Shown here: one piece after another, positions 1 through 8,701 of the stretch
Numbering within the stretch: position 1 is the first letter of the stretch
Layout of the letters: each line of letters starts with the position of its first letter
Assembly: GCA_963817755.1 (NCBI GenBank)
Contig: CAWFPB010000005.1
Coordinates: 124,001-188,000, forward strand
Direction: 5' to 3'
Source of the DNA: Oleiagrimonas sp963817755
Lineage (GTDB): Bacteria; Pseudomonadota; Gammaproteobacteria; Xanthomonadales; Rhodanobacteraceae
Length of the DNA stretch: 64,000 bases
Translations under genes and position numbers: made by a program
Notes under the pieces: model-generated
Told to the model about the DNA's origin: nothing
Database searches by the model: none
Seen by the model: only the letters and a program-made list of their open reading frames with translations

Positions 1-565
1 TGACGCCCGGCGCGACCACGTTGGCGGTGATGCCGCGCGAGGCCATCTCGCGCGCCAGCGACTTCACCGCCCCGTGCAGGCCGGCCTTGGCCGCCGCGTA
101 GTTGGTCTGCCCGCGGTTGCCCAGCACGCCGGCCACCGAGCCGATCGCCACCACCCGGCCGAAGCGCGCGCGCGCCATCGGCAACAACAGCGGCTGCACC
201 AGGCGGAAGAAGCCGTGCAGGGACACGTCGATCACGCGCATCCACTGTGCCTCGGACATGCCGGCCATCGGCGCGTCGTCGTGCACGCCCGCGTTGCTGA
301 CCGCGCAGTGCACCGGGCCGTCCGCCAGCAGCGCGTCGATCGCTTCCTTGCAGGCCGCGGCATCGCCGAGATCGAAGGCCACCGCCTCAGCGCTTCCACC
401 CGATGCGCGAATGGATTCGACCACGGCCTGCGCCCGCTCGATGCGGGTATGGGCGTGCACGATCACGTGCTGTCCGGCTTCCGCCAGCGCCGTGCAGATC
501 GCCGCGCCGATGTCTCCGCTACCGCCGCTGACCAGGGCGCGGCGCGGGCCTGTCTGTACTTTCAT
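1..565 (-). CDS. 3-oxoacyl-ACP reductase (FabG/SDR family) of the aryl-polyene locus, partial at window edge
   Basis: NADPH-dependent short-chain reductase that would reduce the 3-keto group in each round of polyene elongation in the cytoplasm. The reading frame starts MKVQTGPRRALVSGGSGDIG at 565. It contains the glycine-rich nucleotide-binding loop (SGGSGDIG), the SNAG motif, the catalytic Ser region (AIGSVAG) and the Tyr-x3-Lys pair (NYAAAK), then runs off the left edge, so about 188 of roughly 245 residues are visible. Its strand matches the pigment genes to the right, but an oppositely oriented AraC gene lies between, so it may have its own promoter in 566-829. A housekeeping FabG is possible; the neighbourhood favours the pigment role. 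Confidence 0.85.
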   Translation of the reverse strand, partial: MKVQTGPRRALVSGGSGDIGAAICTALAEAGQHVIVHAHTRIERAQAVVESIRASGGSAEAVAFDLGDAAACKEAIDALLADGPVHCAVSNAGVHDDAPMAGMSEAQWMRVIDVSLHGFFRLVQPLLLPMARARFGRVVAIGSVAGVLGNRGQTNYAAAKAGLHGAVKSLAREMASRGITANVVAPGV

Positions 566-829
566 CGCAGCTACCTTGCCTGGAATGCGTCGAGCTTAGC
601 GCAACGTTGCCGTCCTTCACTCGTGGTGGTCGTATTCGGAAACCGCGCATGCCTTAACAGGGGGAGACAGGGCTTGTCCGCACCGAGCCGCCGGCTTCGT
701 TCCCGTCTTGGGATTCCGACCCGGGACCATGGCACTGTGGCTAGCCCCGCCGAGACCCTCCTCTCGCCCTGCATATCCCACCCGGTTTCCCCATTCCGCT
801 TATACTTGGGTCCACGGTACGACTCGGGG

Positions 830-1783
830 ATGTTCGTGTCCGATTGCATCGATGCCGAAGGGCAGGTACCTCTGTCGCTTCCGGTGGCACTTGGCCAGGA
901 AACACGCGTGCGCCAGCCCGGTGTGGAGATCAGGGTACTAAGCCACGTCTTCGACAGTGGCCTGCGCCTTTACGACACGCGTATTCGCACCACGCACAAC
1001 CGGAAGGTGACGGCGCGCAGCCCGCACAACCGCCCCTTCATCGGCGCCCACGTGTGCCTGCGGGGCGCAACCACCCTGTGCATCCCCGGATGCAAGCCCA
1101 GCACCGCCACCACGGCACAGGGCAGTTTCTTCCGCACCATCGGCGACGAGTCGCTGTTCGAGGCCGAACATGCCCAGCACAATCTGCGCGTGATCGGCAT
1201 CGCTGCGGACCTGGACGTGATTGGCAACTGGTTTGGCGGCCATCTGCCGTCATCACTACGCCCGTTCCTTCATGGGCGACTGCAGACGCACCACGCCGCC
1301 ACGGTGCCGGTACCGGCCGCGCATGCGGCCGCGGCGGCCCTGGCCGACACCACTCTGCACGCCCCGATGCGTGCATTGATGCTGGAAGGCGCGGCCATGC
1401 AGATGGTGGCCGGGTTCCTGCAGTCGCTGTGCCGCCACGAACACGCCACCGACGGCCTGCGCAGTCACGAACGACGCGCGGCACTGGATGTCCACGCCCT
1501 CCTGCGCGAAAACCTGGACGCCAGCTACACCATGACCGGGCTCGCAGAAGCCGTGAGTCTGGCACCGCAGCGGCTGCAACGTGCCTTCCGCGAACTGTTT
1601 GGCGGCAGCGTCTTCGAGACCCAGCGGCACCTGCGCATGGAACAAGCCATGACCCTGTTGCGCAGTACCTACCTGCCCGTGCGAATAATCGCCGGCCAGG
1701 TGGGCTATGCAAGCCAGGAAAGTTTCCGCCGCGCCTTCCATGGCCATTTTGGGGTCAATCCGAGCCGGGTGCGCTCACGCTGA
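830..1783 (+). CDS. AraC-family transcriptional regulator
   Basis: Putative DNA-binding regulator of 317 residues. The C-terminal third (about residues 215-315) is a typical double helix-turn-helix AraC domain: MTGLAEAVSLAPQRLQRAFRE for the first helix pair, then VGYASQESFRRAFHGHFGVNP-like residues for the second. The N-terminal part is an effector/dimerisation domain I cannot assign; its layout recalls PchR-type siderophore regulators, but that is weak. The ATG at 830 is chosen because the longer upstream frame is antisense to fabG and low in protein character. A TATACT hexamer lies at 801-806 without a good -35. It is the only plus-strand gene inside the minus-strand pigment set, and its stop overlaps the stop of the neighbouring dehydratase by 9 bases. 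Confidence 0.85.
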   Translation: MFVSDCIDAEGQVPLSLPVALGQETRVRQPGVEIRVLSHVFDSGLRLYDTRIRTTHNRKVTARSPHNRPFIGAHVCLRGATTLCIPGCKPSTATTAQGSFFRTIGDESLFEAEHAQHNLRVIGIAADLDVIGNWFGGHLPSSLRPFLHGRLQTHHAATVPVPAAHAAAAALADTTLHAPMRALMLEGAAMQMVAGFLQSLCRHEHATDGLRSHERRAALDVHALLRENLDASYTMTGLAEAVSLAPQRLQRAFRELFGGSVFETQRHLRMEQAMTLLRSTYLPVRIIAGQVGYASQESFRRAFHGHFGVNPSRVRSR

Positions 1784-2239
1784 ACCGTTGCCGTGGCTGC
1801 CGGCGACCGTCGGCGCGTGCAACACGGCACAGCGGCCCTCGGCGAGGACCTTGCCATCATGTTCGATGCGGAAGGCGTACTGGGTACCGGCTTCGTCGGC
1901 GTACAGGCACCGTGCATGGACATCGAGGGCGCCGGGCAGGTCGTCGATGAACTCCAGCGCCAGTCGCACGTCGCGCAGGGCCACCAGCATCCCGGGCCGT
2001 GGTCGGCCGGCGCCGGCCGCACGCGCACGCAGTGCGCCGTGCACCGCCGCCGCCTGGGCGCCGTACTCGGCCAGGTGCACCGCATGCAGGCGTCCGTCAT
2101 GTCGCAACGGATGCCCGACATCGCGATGACCCTCGCTGCGGGCATGCAGGTGGACATCGTCCCAGTCCACCACCGCATCCAGCAGGCACATGCCGCCGGC
2201 GTGGGGAATCAGGTGTTCCCAGTCACTTTTCGCCAGCAT
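1775..2239 (-). CDS. ApeP-like 3-hydroxyacyl-ACP dehydratase
   Basis: Hotdog-fold dehydratase of 154 residues expected to remove water from 3-hydroxyacyl-ACP intermediates during aryl-polyene chain growth. The N-terminus carries the family-typical LIPHAGGMCLLDAV with the likely catalytic His13, and a central SEGHRDVGHPLRHDGRL stretch where the partner acidic residue would lie. The length matches the roughly 150-residue ApeP type found in aryl-polyene clusters. Its start overlaps the 3' end of the MMPL exporter gene (2223-2239), consistent with translational coupling, so it is the last gene of the contiguous minus-strand run. Its stop overlaps that of the convergent AraC gene. Confidence 0.8.
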   Translation of the reverse strand: MLAKSDWEHLIPHAGGMCLLDAVVDWDDVHLHARSEGHRDVGHPLRHDGRLHAVHLAEYGAQAAAVHGALRARAAGAGRPRPGMLVALRDVRLALEFIDDLPGALDVHARCLYADEAGTQYAFRIEHDGKVLAEGRCAVLHAPTVAGSHGNGSA

Positions 2240-4580
2240 CGTCCTTCTCCGCGTGCGGGGCCATCAGGATCGACAGGCAGAAATGGAAGGCCACGCCCAG
2301 GCTCACGGTCAGGCCGATCGCGCGCAGCACCGGGATCGACGACCAGGCCAGCATGCCGAACACCAGCAGCGCCGAGAGCACGCAGACCACGGTGGCATGC
2401 AGGGTCCGCCGTTGCTCGGCGGGATCGCCCGTCTCGCGCTCGAAGAACAGCGCGTAGTGCAGGCCCAGGCCGGCCGCCAGGATCAGCGCGACCAGATGGA
2501 ACAGCGAGATCTCGATGCCGGCCATGCGCTCGACCGCCAGCACCGCGAAGGTGGCCAGCGTCATCGGTCCCAGCACGTGCCAGGTACGGCGCAGACTGCG
2601 CAGCGAGGCCCCGACCGTGATCACCAGCAGCACCAGGGCGATGCCCAGCGCGACGAGGATGCGCGAGCGATAGGCGGCCACCAGCGATTCGGTGGCCTGC
2701 TTGATGTCCAGCAGATGCACCCGACCGCCGGTCGAGGCCGCCAACTCAGCAAACGCGGCCGGATCGCGCACGCCGCTGAGCGTGGCCAGCCCGACCCAGC
2801 CGCCCTTGCCTTCACCGGCCGGGCGCCGTACCAGCATGGCCGCCAGGCGCTGGCCCAGCGGCGAGCGCTCGAACATCGTCGGCGTCAGTAGCGGCAGCGT
2901 GCGCGCCTTCTGCACGGCATCGACAAAAGGTGCGAACACGCCCTCGCGGAACGGCATGCCCTTCGTGGCCTGTCGCAGCGCGGCCTCCAGCGTGGCCCGG
3001 TCGGGCAAGCGGGCCTGGCGCCGCCGCTGCACCTCCAGCGGCGGCAGGTAGCGTGAGGGCAGCTCCACGCTTTCCACCGCACCGCGATGCACCAGGTCCT
3101 GGAGCTTCGGCGCGACCCGTTCGGACAGGCGCAGTACGCCATCGGCGGTGGGTGCCTCGAGGACCAGCAGGTAGCGCACGTCCGGTGCGCCCAGCGCCGC
3201 ACGCAATCGCGCGTCGGTCTGGATCAGCTTGTGCGGCAGCGGCGTCAGATGCGCCAGGTTGTTCTGCCAGAACCGCCCCGGAGCCAGCAACAGCATCGCC
3301 GCCACCGCGACGGTGACCAGGACAACGATCCAGCGCGGTCGCGGCAGGCGATCCAGGGTGCGTCGAAATCGCGCCAGCCCCGGTGTATCGGCCACATCGA
3401 CGAAGCGCCGCGGCAGCACCCGCGGCAACAGATAGCGCGTGGTCAGGCCGGCACCGAGCAGGCCGCCGATGGTGAACACCGCCAATTGCTGCAGCCCCGG
3501 CACGCCGGAGGCGTAGAAGGCCAGGTAGGCGATGCAGGCCGAGGCGATGGCGGTGCGCAACAGTGGCCAAAGCCCGCGCACGCTGTCCAGGTTGGAGGCG
3601 CCGGTGCGACGATGGCTGAGCACGCGGATCGGATACTCCTGCGCCACGCCCAGCAGGGTGAAGCCGAACGCCAGGGTGATGCCGTGCACCGCGGGATAGA
3701 CCGTGACCAGGGCGGCCAAACCGGCCAGTGCGCCGCTGGCGATCGGCAGCGCGCCCAGCAGCAGCGCGCCGGGACTGCGGTAGGCCGCCAGCAGCAGCAG
3801 GATGAAGCCGATCGTGGAAATGTAGCCGATCCAGTCGGCCTGCTGCCGGGTATGGCGATCGATGACCACGCTGAAGTAGCCCGGACCGCTCAGGGTCAAC
3901 GTCGCCGCACCACGATGCGGTAGATGCTCGAAGGCCTTGCGCAGGGCCGAAATGGCCTGTTTCTGCGCCCCCGGGTCGAAGCCCGCGGCGCGCGTCTGCG
4001 CCAGCAGCAATGCCTCGCCGCGGGCATCGAACCACACCCCGTCGCGCACCGCCGGGGCGTGCGGAGGCGACCAGCGTCGCGCCAGCTTGAGCACTTCCAG
4101 GGTCGGATCGCGCGGCAGCCAGGTCTCCAGCATGCCACCGGCCGGCGAGGCCATGTCCTCGAGTCGCCGCTGAAGCTGTACGCGCAGGTAGGCGGCATCG
4201 AGGCGATGCGTATCCAGGGTCGAGGACAGCAGGTAGCGATACGGCAGCAATGCCGGATCCAGATCGGACGGATCGAAGCTGCCGTTGACCACCTGACGGA
4301 AATGCGGATCGTCGGCCAGCGCTGCGGCCAGCCCCCGGCTGAGCCGGGCCAGGCGGTTCGTCGAGGCGCCGCCCAGGGCCACCAGCAGCAGCCGCGAGCC
4401 GGGTCCGTGCCCGATCTGGTCCATCAGCAGGCGCTGGTCGGCCGTGGCCGGCGGCGGCATGAAGCTGCGCAGGTCGGTGCTCACATGCAGCGACCGGGCC
4501 ACGTACAGGCCCACCCCGCCCAGCACCAGCAACCAGGCGATCAGCAGCGTCAGGCGCGCGCGCAGGCTAGTGGTCGCCAT
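2223..4580 (-). CDS. MMPL/RND-type exporter of the aryl-polyene locus (COG4258-like)
   Basis: Inner-membrane transporter of 785 residues, probably moving the lipid-linked polyene toward the outer membrane. It has an N-terminal membrane helix (LTLLIAWLLVLGGVGLYVA), a large periplasmic loop, a six-helix bundle (around GYISTIGFILLLLAAY), a second periplasmic domain and a second helix bundle (ILVALGIALVLLVITVGASL onward), which is the RND two-fold repeat. I chose the ATG at 4580 (MATTSLRARL) because it overlaps the upstream LolA gene by 14 bases and is followed directly by the first membrane helix; a longer frame back to 4715 adds only non-hydrophobic antisense-like sequence. Confidence 0.85.
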   Translation of the reverse strand: MATTSLRARLTLLIAWLLVLGGVGLYVARSLHVSTDLRSFMPPPATADQRLLMDQIGHGPGSRLLLVALGGASTNRLARLSRGLAAALADDPHFRQVVNGSFDPSDLDPALLPYRYLLSSTLDTHRLDAAYLRVQLQRRLEDMASPAGGMLETWLPRDPTLEVLKLARRWSPPHAPAVRDGVWFDARGEALLLAQTRAAGFDPGAQKQAISALRKAFEHLPHRGAATLTLSGPGYFSVVIDRHTRQQADWIGYISTIGFILLLLAAYRSPGALLLGALPIASGALAGLAALVTVYPAVHGITLAFGFTLLGVAQEYPIRVLSHRRTGASNLDSVRGLWPLLRTAIASACIAYLAFYASGVPGLQQLAVFTIGGLLGAGLTTRYLLPRVLPRRFVDVADTPGLARFRRTLDRLPRPRWIVVLVTVAVAAMLLLAPGRFWQNNLAHLTPLPHKLIQTDARLRAALGAPDVRYLLVLEAPTADGVLRLSERVAPKLQDLVHRGAVESVELPSRYLPPLEVQRRRQARLPDRATLEAALRQATKGMPFREGVFAPFVDAVQKARTLPLLTPTMFERSPLGQRLAAMLVRRPAGEGKGGWVGLATLSGVRDPAAFAELAASTGGRVHLLDIKQATESLVAAYRSRILVALGIALVLLVITVGASLRSLRRTWHVLGPMTLATFAVLAVERMAGIEISLFHLVALILAAGLGLHYALFFERETGDPAEQRRTLHATVVCVLSALLVFGMLAWSSIPVLRAIGLTVSLGVAFHFCLSILMAPHAEKDDAGEK

Positions 4581-5226
4581 GCCGGCACAGGGCATCGAGG
4601 GCCTTGCGGGTTGGCTGCGCCGGCATCCGCGCGGCCAGCGGGCCAAGCAGGTCGATGCTGGCCGTGCCGCCGGCTTCGACGATCTCCATGCAGCGTAGTC
4701 TGCGCGCATCGCCATCCAGACGGATGCTGGCCAGGCTGCGAGCCAGGCGCGGCGACTTCGGCGTCAGCGCCAGCGACCACACCTTCGTGCCGCCGACATC
4801 CTTGCGCTCGACGTCGAAGACCCGGCGCAGGCGTTCCGGCTGCCCTGAGAGCACCGCCACCAGGCTCTCCAGCAGCGCCTTGAGGGGCGGTGCGCGGTCG
4901 AGAGAGAAATGCCGGGTGCCGTGGCCGGCACGGTGCATGCTGACCTCGCCGTCGTCGATCAGCGTGGTCTCCACATAGGGCATGTCCACGTGCCGGCGCA
5001 GGCGTTCCCCGCCTTCCCAGGCCAGCTGGCCGGAGACCACCAGCGGGCGGTTCAGCAGGGCCGAAAAGCGCGCCTCGGCGAATGCCACCCGCGCAGGAGG
5101 TTGCTGCGCCAGGGCTGCGACCGGTGCCAGCGGATCGGGCGCTTGGGACTGCGGCTCAGGCCCCTGCGCCCACGCGATCGTCGCGGCCAGCATCAGCGCT
5201 GGCCCCGTCCACCTGCGAAGGGTCAT
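4567..5226 (-). CDS. LolA-like outer-membrane lipoprotein carrier of the aryl-polyene locus
   Basis: Periplasmic carrier-type protein of about 219 residues. The ATG at 5226 gives a clean signal peptide (MTLRRWTGPALMLAATIAWA), and the body has LolA features: an early LLNRPLVVSGQL strand, a middle region with RRVFDVERKDVGGTKVWSLAL and a terminal domain ending at Cys-Arg-His. LolA-like proteins recur in aryl-polyene clusters next to the MMPL exporter and acyltransferase, where they are thought to ferry the lipid product across the periplasm. The start lies 71 bases inside the 3' end of the acyltransferase gene. A housekeeping LolA is unlikely because the locus is otherwise dedicated to polyene synthesis. 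Confidence 0.75.
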   Translation of the reverse strand: MTLRRWTGPALMLAATIAWAQGPEPQSQAPDPLAPVAALAQQPPARVAFAEARFSALLNRPLVVSGQLAWEGGERLRRHVDMPYVETTLIDDGEVSMHRAGHGTRHFSLDRAPPLKALLESLVAVLSGQPERLRRVFDVERKDVGGTKVWSLALTPKSPRLARSLASIRLDGDARRLRCMEIVEAGGTASIDLLGPLAARMPAQPTRKALDALCRHGDH

Positions 5227-6115
5227 GCCAGAAATCATAGAAATTGAACCAGTTGTAGGGATGTGCACGCGCATGGTGCTCAAGCCGTTGCGCATAGGCA
5301 CGCACGAACTCCGCGACCGCCTCGCCACGCGCGCGGCGCGGCAGGTCACGTGGGTCGGCGAACGACTCGAACACCAGCTTATAGCGATTGCCCCCGAGGT
5401 ACAGCCCGAAGCACAGCGTCACCGGAATGCGCAGGGTTGCCGCCAGCATCCACGGACCCACCGGGAACGCGGCCGGACGCCCAAGGAACGGCACCCGCAG
5501 CATGTTCTCGCCGTGATGTCCCCTGTCGGCGAGCAGGGCCACCATGTGGCCCTGGCGTGCAGCCTCGCCCACGGCAAGCACCACCGAGGCCGGGTCCTGC
5601 GAGCCGTCGATCACGCCCCGGCCGATATCCGGTGCCAGTGCGTCGAGCAGGGCCGTGAGCGCCGGAGCCTGCTTCTTGTCCAGCACCACGCGAAGGGCCA
5701 CCTCGTCATGCCGCTGGGACAGCATGCGCAAGGCCTCGAAACTGCCCAGGTGCGAACCCATCAACAACATCCCGCCGCCCTCGTCGAGCCGTTGATGCAT
5801 CTGTTCGAGGCCCTCGATCTCGAGCCGGAAACCGTTCTCCCCCCGCGCCAGCATGAACACGCGGTCCAGGATGACCGATGCGAAACTGTGGATGTGACGC
5901 AGGACCTGCCAGGGCGAGGCCGAACTCCCCTGCACCCGGCTCAGGAAATGGTGCGATGCGCGGCGTTCGTACCCGCGCCGGAAGTAGAAATACAGCGTCA
6001 CCGGATACAGGATCACGCGCGCGATGCCGCGACCGCAGTACAGGGCAATGAAGCGGATCAGCCACAGGGCGAAGAATCCGCCGCCCTCCGGCCGCTGGCG
6101 CCAATGCGCGCTCAT
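5156..6115 (-). CDS. LpxL/LpxM-like acyltransferase of the aryl-polyene locus
   Basis: Membrane-bound acyltransferase of 319 residues that likely transfers the finished polyene (or a fatty acyl group) to a lipid anchor. It shows the family motif as SHLGSFEA, His122-x4-Glu127, plus hydrophobic helices near the N-terminus (FFALWLIRFIALY and ARVILYPVTLYFYF). The C-terminal PYNWFNFYDFW is typical of these pigment-locus acyltransferases. The ATG at 6115 overlaps the stop of the upstream dehydratase as ATGA, a strong reason to prefer it to longer frames. In known aryl-polyene loci this gene lies beside the dehydratase and LolA genes, as here. Confidence 0.85.
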   Translation of the reverse strand: MSAHWRQRPEGGGFFALWLIRFIALYCGRGIARVILYPVTLYFYFRRGYERRASHHFLSRVQGSSASPWQVLRHIHSFASVILDRVFMLARGENGFRLEIEGLEQMHQRLDEGGGMLLMGSHLGSFEALRMLSQRHDEVALRVVLDKKQAPALTALLDALAPDIGRGVIDGSQDPASVVLAVGEAARQGHMVALLADRGHHGENMLRVPFLGRPAAFPVGPWMLAATLRIPVTLCFGLYLGGNRYKLVFESFADPRDLPRRARGEAVAEFVRAYAQRLEHHARAHPYNWFNFYDFWHDPSQVDGASADAGRDDRVGAGA

Positions 6116-6426
6116 GGACAAGCCTCCACGCGACCACGGACCAGCACTCGCTCGTCGCCACGGATCTCGAAACGCAGACGCGGCGGCTCGCCGATCAGTT
6201 CCACGCGCGCCTCGCATCCGGGCAGCAGCGGCGCCATGAACTTGGCCTCGACGATGCGCGCCAGGCGCAGGCCGTGGCGCATTCGCAACGCCTGCGCCAC
6301 GTGCTCGAGCAACACCACCCCCGGCACCAGCGGATGACCGGGGAAATGACCCGGAAGGCAAGGATGGTCGCGATCGATCCGGATCGTCATCGGCCGCTCC
6401 ACACCGTGGTTGTCGTGGAGGGTCAT
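6112..6426 (-). CDS. FabZ/ApeI-like 3-hydroxyacyl-ACP dehydratase
   Basis: Second hotdog dehydratase of the locus, 104 residues. It carries the FabA/FabZ signature as LPGHFPGHPLVPGVV, with His27 as the likely catalytic base. It would pair with the 1775-2239 dehydratase to generate the conjugated double bonds. The start at 6426 and the stop of the upstream COG4648 gene share ATGA, and its own stop shares ATGA with the acyltransferase start, so these three genes are translationally coupled. An internal ATG at 6390 (MTIRIDRDHP) is an alternative start. Confidence 0.85.
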   Translation of the reverse strand: MTLHDNHGVERPMTIRIDRDHPCLPGHFPGHPLVPGVVLLEHVAQALRMRHGLRLARIVEAKFMAPLLPGCEARVELIGEPPRLRFEIRGDERVLVRGRVEACP

Positions 6427-7109
6427 CGGTCACCGCCGGTTTCTTGTGCCCGGACAATTCGCGGCCAGCATGCCAGCAGTCGGCGCACAAAGGCATGCAC
6501 CGGCAGGTGCGGCTGTCCGCGAAAGCGCCAGCGTCGCCAGGCGTATTCGGCGGTCATGGCCAGCACCGGCAAGGCGTACCCTCCCGCCTGCAGCCACGCA
6601 TGCGTCCACGCCGGTGCTGCGTTGCCACGCTGCAGCAGTTGCTGCCAGCAGACGCCGAGCACCACGACCTGGGCTCCTGTCAGGACGGCCCAATAGATGG
6701 TCACGGCCCGGGTGTAGCCCCTCACGCCCGGCAATTGCAGACGCTCCTCGCCCTCGACCTCGCGCACCACGCGGGTGACCAGCGGCTCGCGATTGCGTCG
6801 AAGGGTGCGGGCAAAGATCCAGCAAAGGCCAGCGTTGATCAGGATCGGCAGCGTCCCCAGCACGGTGCGCGAGTGGCCCCGCATGTCCAGCCACAGCAGC
6901 CCCGCACCCAGGATCAGCCAGACCACGAATCCGCCCACGCGCCGCACCGGTAGCGCCAGGGCCAGCATCAGCACCAGCATCGGAACGGCCGCCCGTAGCG
7001 CCCAGCCCTGGCTGCCCAGCGTACCGACGCCAGCCAGCACGACATAGCCCGCAAGCACCAGCGGCAGCAGGCGACGTGGAAGATGTCCGGTTTGCGTCGA
7101 CACGGTCAA
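6423..7109 (-). CDS. COG4648-like integral membrane protein of the aryl-polyene locus
   Basis: Membrane protein of 228 residues with an N-terminal group of hydrophobic helices (LPLVLAGYVVLAGVGTLG, AAVPMLVLMLALALPV, GFVVWLILGAGLLWL and others), a short basic loop and two more helices toward the C-terminus. Proteins of this kind recur in xanthomonadin/aryl-polyene clusters next to the ACP gene; their biochemical role is not established to my knowledge. It lies 9 bases after the ACP stop and overlaps the dehydratase start by 4 bases, so it is part of the same transcript. I see no catalytic motif. Confidence 0.7.
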   Translation of the reverse strand: MTVSTQTGHLPRRLLPLVLAGYVVLAGVGTLGSQGWALRAAVPMLVLMLALALPVRRVGGFVVWLILGAGLLWLDMRGHSRTVLGTLPILINAGLCWIFARTLRRNREPLVTRVVREVEGEERLQLPGVRGYTRAVTIYWAVLTGAQVVVLGVCWQQLLQRGNAAPAWTHAWLQAGGYALPVLAMTAEYAWRRWRFRGQPHLPVHAFVRRLLACWPRIVRAQETGGDR

Positions 7110-7118
7110 GCCGTGTCG

Positions 7119-7391
7119 TCAGACTTCGACCCGACGCTGCTCGATGTGCTCGGACAACGAACGCAGACTGGCGAAGATTTCGCGATTTTCGGGATTGTCC
7201 GAGCGCAGCTGGAAGCCGTAGCGCTGGGACACGGCCAGAGCGATTTCCAGCGCGTCGATCGAATCCAGCCCCAGGTCACCGCCGAAAAGCGGGGCCTCCG
7301 GATCCATGTCCGCGGCCTGGACGTCCTCGAGATTGAGGCTGTCGACGATGAGTTCGGCCAGTTCGTGCTCGGCTTCGGTCTGTTTGCTCAT
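7119..7391 (-). CDS. Acyl carrier protein of the aryl-polyene locus
   Basis: Small acidic carrier protein of 90 residues. The phosphopantetheine attachment site is LGLDSIDALE, with Ser44 as the modified residue, followed by the usual helix (IALAVSQRYGFQL). It would hold the aryl starter and the growing polyene as thioesters. The ATG at 7391 gives a normal ACP length; the frame extends further upstream but that part overlaps the divergent chorismatase gene. It is the first gene of the minus-strand pigment run, so the shared promoter should lie in 7392-7526, although I found no convincing -35/-10 pair there. Confidence 0.9.
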   Translation of the reverse strand: MSKQTEAEHELAELIVDSLNLEDVQAADMDPEAPLFGGDLGLDSIDALEIALAVSQRYGFQLRSDNPENREIFASLRSLSEHIEQRRVEV

Positions 7392-7526
7392 GCCAGATTC
7401 TCTTTTCCCCCGGTACGCCAGCCATTCCCGGATTGGCGCGCGCGGAGTGTACCATAGGGCGTTTTCCCCGATTGCCGGAAGCGACCCGCCCGCCGTGGTC
7501 GCCGGCACGATTGCGACGGATCCCGC

Positions 7527-8528
7527 ATGAACCACCCGCCTACGCCGCAAAGCCGCACCCCCTCCGCATGCCATCCGCACGTGCGCTACCGCCCTTCCGC
7601 GCAGGCCGGCAACCTGCTGCATGAACCCGGCACGCTGGCCGTCCTGGAATTCGGCACGCAACAGCCTGGACGGGAAGACCCCCGCTCACTCGCCGTACCC
7701 CTGCAAGCCCTCCCGGCCGGCGGCTCCGGCATCTGCGAGCACTGGAGCGTGGAGGCCAAGGTCGAATGCGGGCGCAACGCCGGATTGCATTGGGCGCGTG
7801 GCGGTGGCTGGCTGTTCGTCTCGCTGACCCTGGACGAACGTGAGCACGGCGGCCCTGGGGCCACGGCCGCGCAGGCCTATACGCGTTTGTGCGACTTCCT
7901 GGCCAGTAGTGCGCAACGGCACGTCCAGCGCCTGTGGAACTACGTCAGCGACATCAATGCCGGTACCGGTGACGACGAACGATACAAGCAGTTCTGCGCC
8001 GGACGGTTGCGTGGCATGGGCGACATGTTCGTCGACGGTTTCCCCGCCGCGACCGCCATCGGCCACCACCTGCAGGCGCCGCTGTTGCAGGTGTACTGCC
8101 TGGCTGCCGAGCATCCCGGCGCACGCGTGGAGAACCCGCGCCAGATGAGCGCGTGGCGCTATCCGCGCCAGTACGGCCCCACCCCGCCCAGTTTTGCCCG
8201 TGCCATGCGACTGCGCGGCGAGAACGCGCTGGCCATCTCCGGCACGGCCTCGATCACCGGTCACGAATCGCGGCACCCGGAAGACCTCCAGGCGCAGCTG
8301 GCCGAGACCCTGGCCAACCTGCGCGCGCTGCTGCGCGAAGGCGGATTGCCCGAGCACTTCACCGCCGACGACCCGCTCAAGGTCTACGTGCGCCACCCCG
8401 AACACGCCGAGGCAGTGAACGCGTTCCTGGCTGAACACGTGCCTCACGCGCCGCGCCTTCTGCTGGAAGGCGACGTGTGCCGGCGCGAGCTGCTGGTGGA
8501 AATCGACGGCTGGCGCTACGCGCACTAG
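7527..8528 (+). CDS. xanB2: XanB2-type chorismatase making hydroxybenzoates
   Basis: Cytoplasmic chorismate lyase of the FkbO/Hyg5/XanB2 family, 333 residues. In Xanthomonas the homologue converts chorismate into 3-hydroxybenzoate, the aryl head of xanthomonadin, and 4-hydroxybenzoate, a ubiquinone precursor. The sequence has the family-characteristic stretches RLWNYVSDIN, RYKQFCAGR, ENPRQMSAWRYPRQYGPTPP and SGTASITGHES in the expected order. It is divergent from the ACP gene with 135 bases between, as in pigment loci where starter supply and elongation genes share a control region. Only the exact start is uncertain: the ATG at 7527 precedes a variable, proline-rich N-terminus. Confidence 0.9.
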   Translation: MNHPPTPQSRTPSACHPHVRYRPSAQAGNLLHEPGTLAVLEFGTQQPGREDPRSLAVPLQALPAGGSGICEHWSVEAKVECGRNAGLHWARGGGWLFVSLTLDEREHGGPGATAAQAYTRLCDFLASSAQRHVQRLWNYVSDINAGTGDDERYKQFCAGRLRGMGDMFVDGFPAATAIGHHLQAPLLQVYCLAAEHPGARVENPRQMSAWRYPRQYGPTPPSFARAMRLRGENALAISGTASITGHESRHPEDLQAQLAETLANLRALLREGGLPEHFTADDPLKVYVRHPEHAEAVNAFLAEHVPHAPRLLLEGDVCRRELLVEIDGWRYAH

Positions 8529-8701
8529 GTGCACCAGGCGCGTTCCACGCCGATCTCACCGTCACGGGGGGAAGCACCGATCGCGCACGCCCTCGGTCAC
8601 GTCACCCGCAACTTTCATGGGGCGCGGAGACGCATGGCGGGCTTCGTCCGCCCTGCGCGATGGAGCACGCACGCCGCCAGCCCGCTGCTGGCGCGTGATC
8701 T

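Noticed and set aside
801..806. TATACT as a full promoter for the AraC gene
   Set aside because: No -35 match at suitable spacing and no extended -10 TG; kept only as a remark.
74..829. N-terminal extension of the AraC frame
   Set aside because: Antisense to fabG and of shadow composition; the regulator has a normal length from ATG 830.
8636..8652. Terminator between xanB2 and glmU
   Set aside because: GGCGG/CCGCC stem is short and has no T tract on either side.
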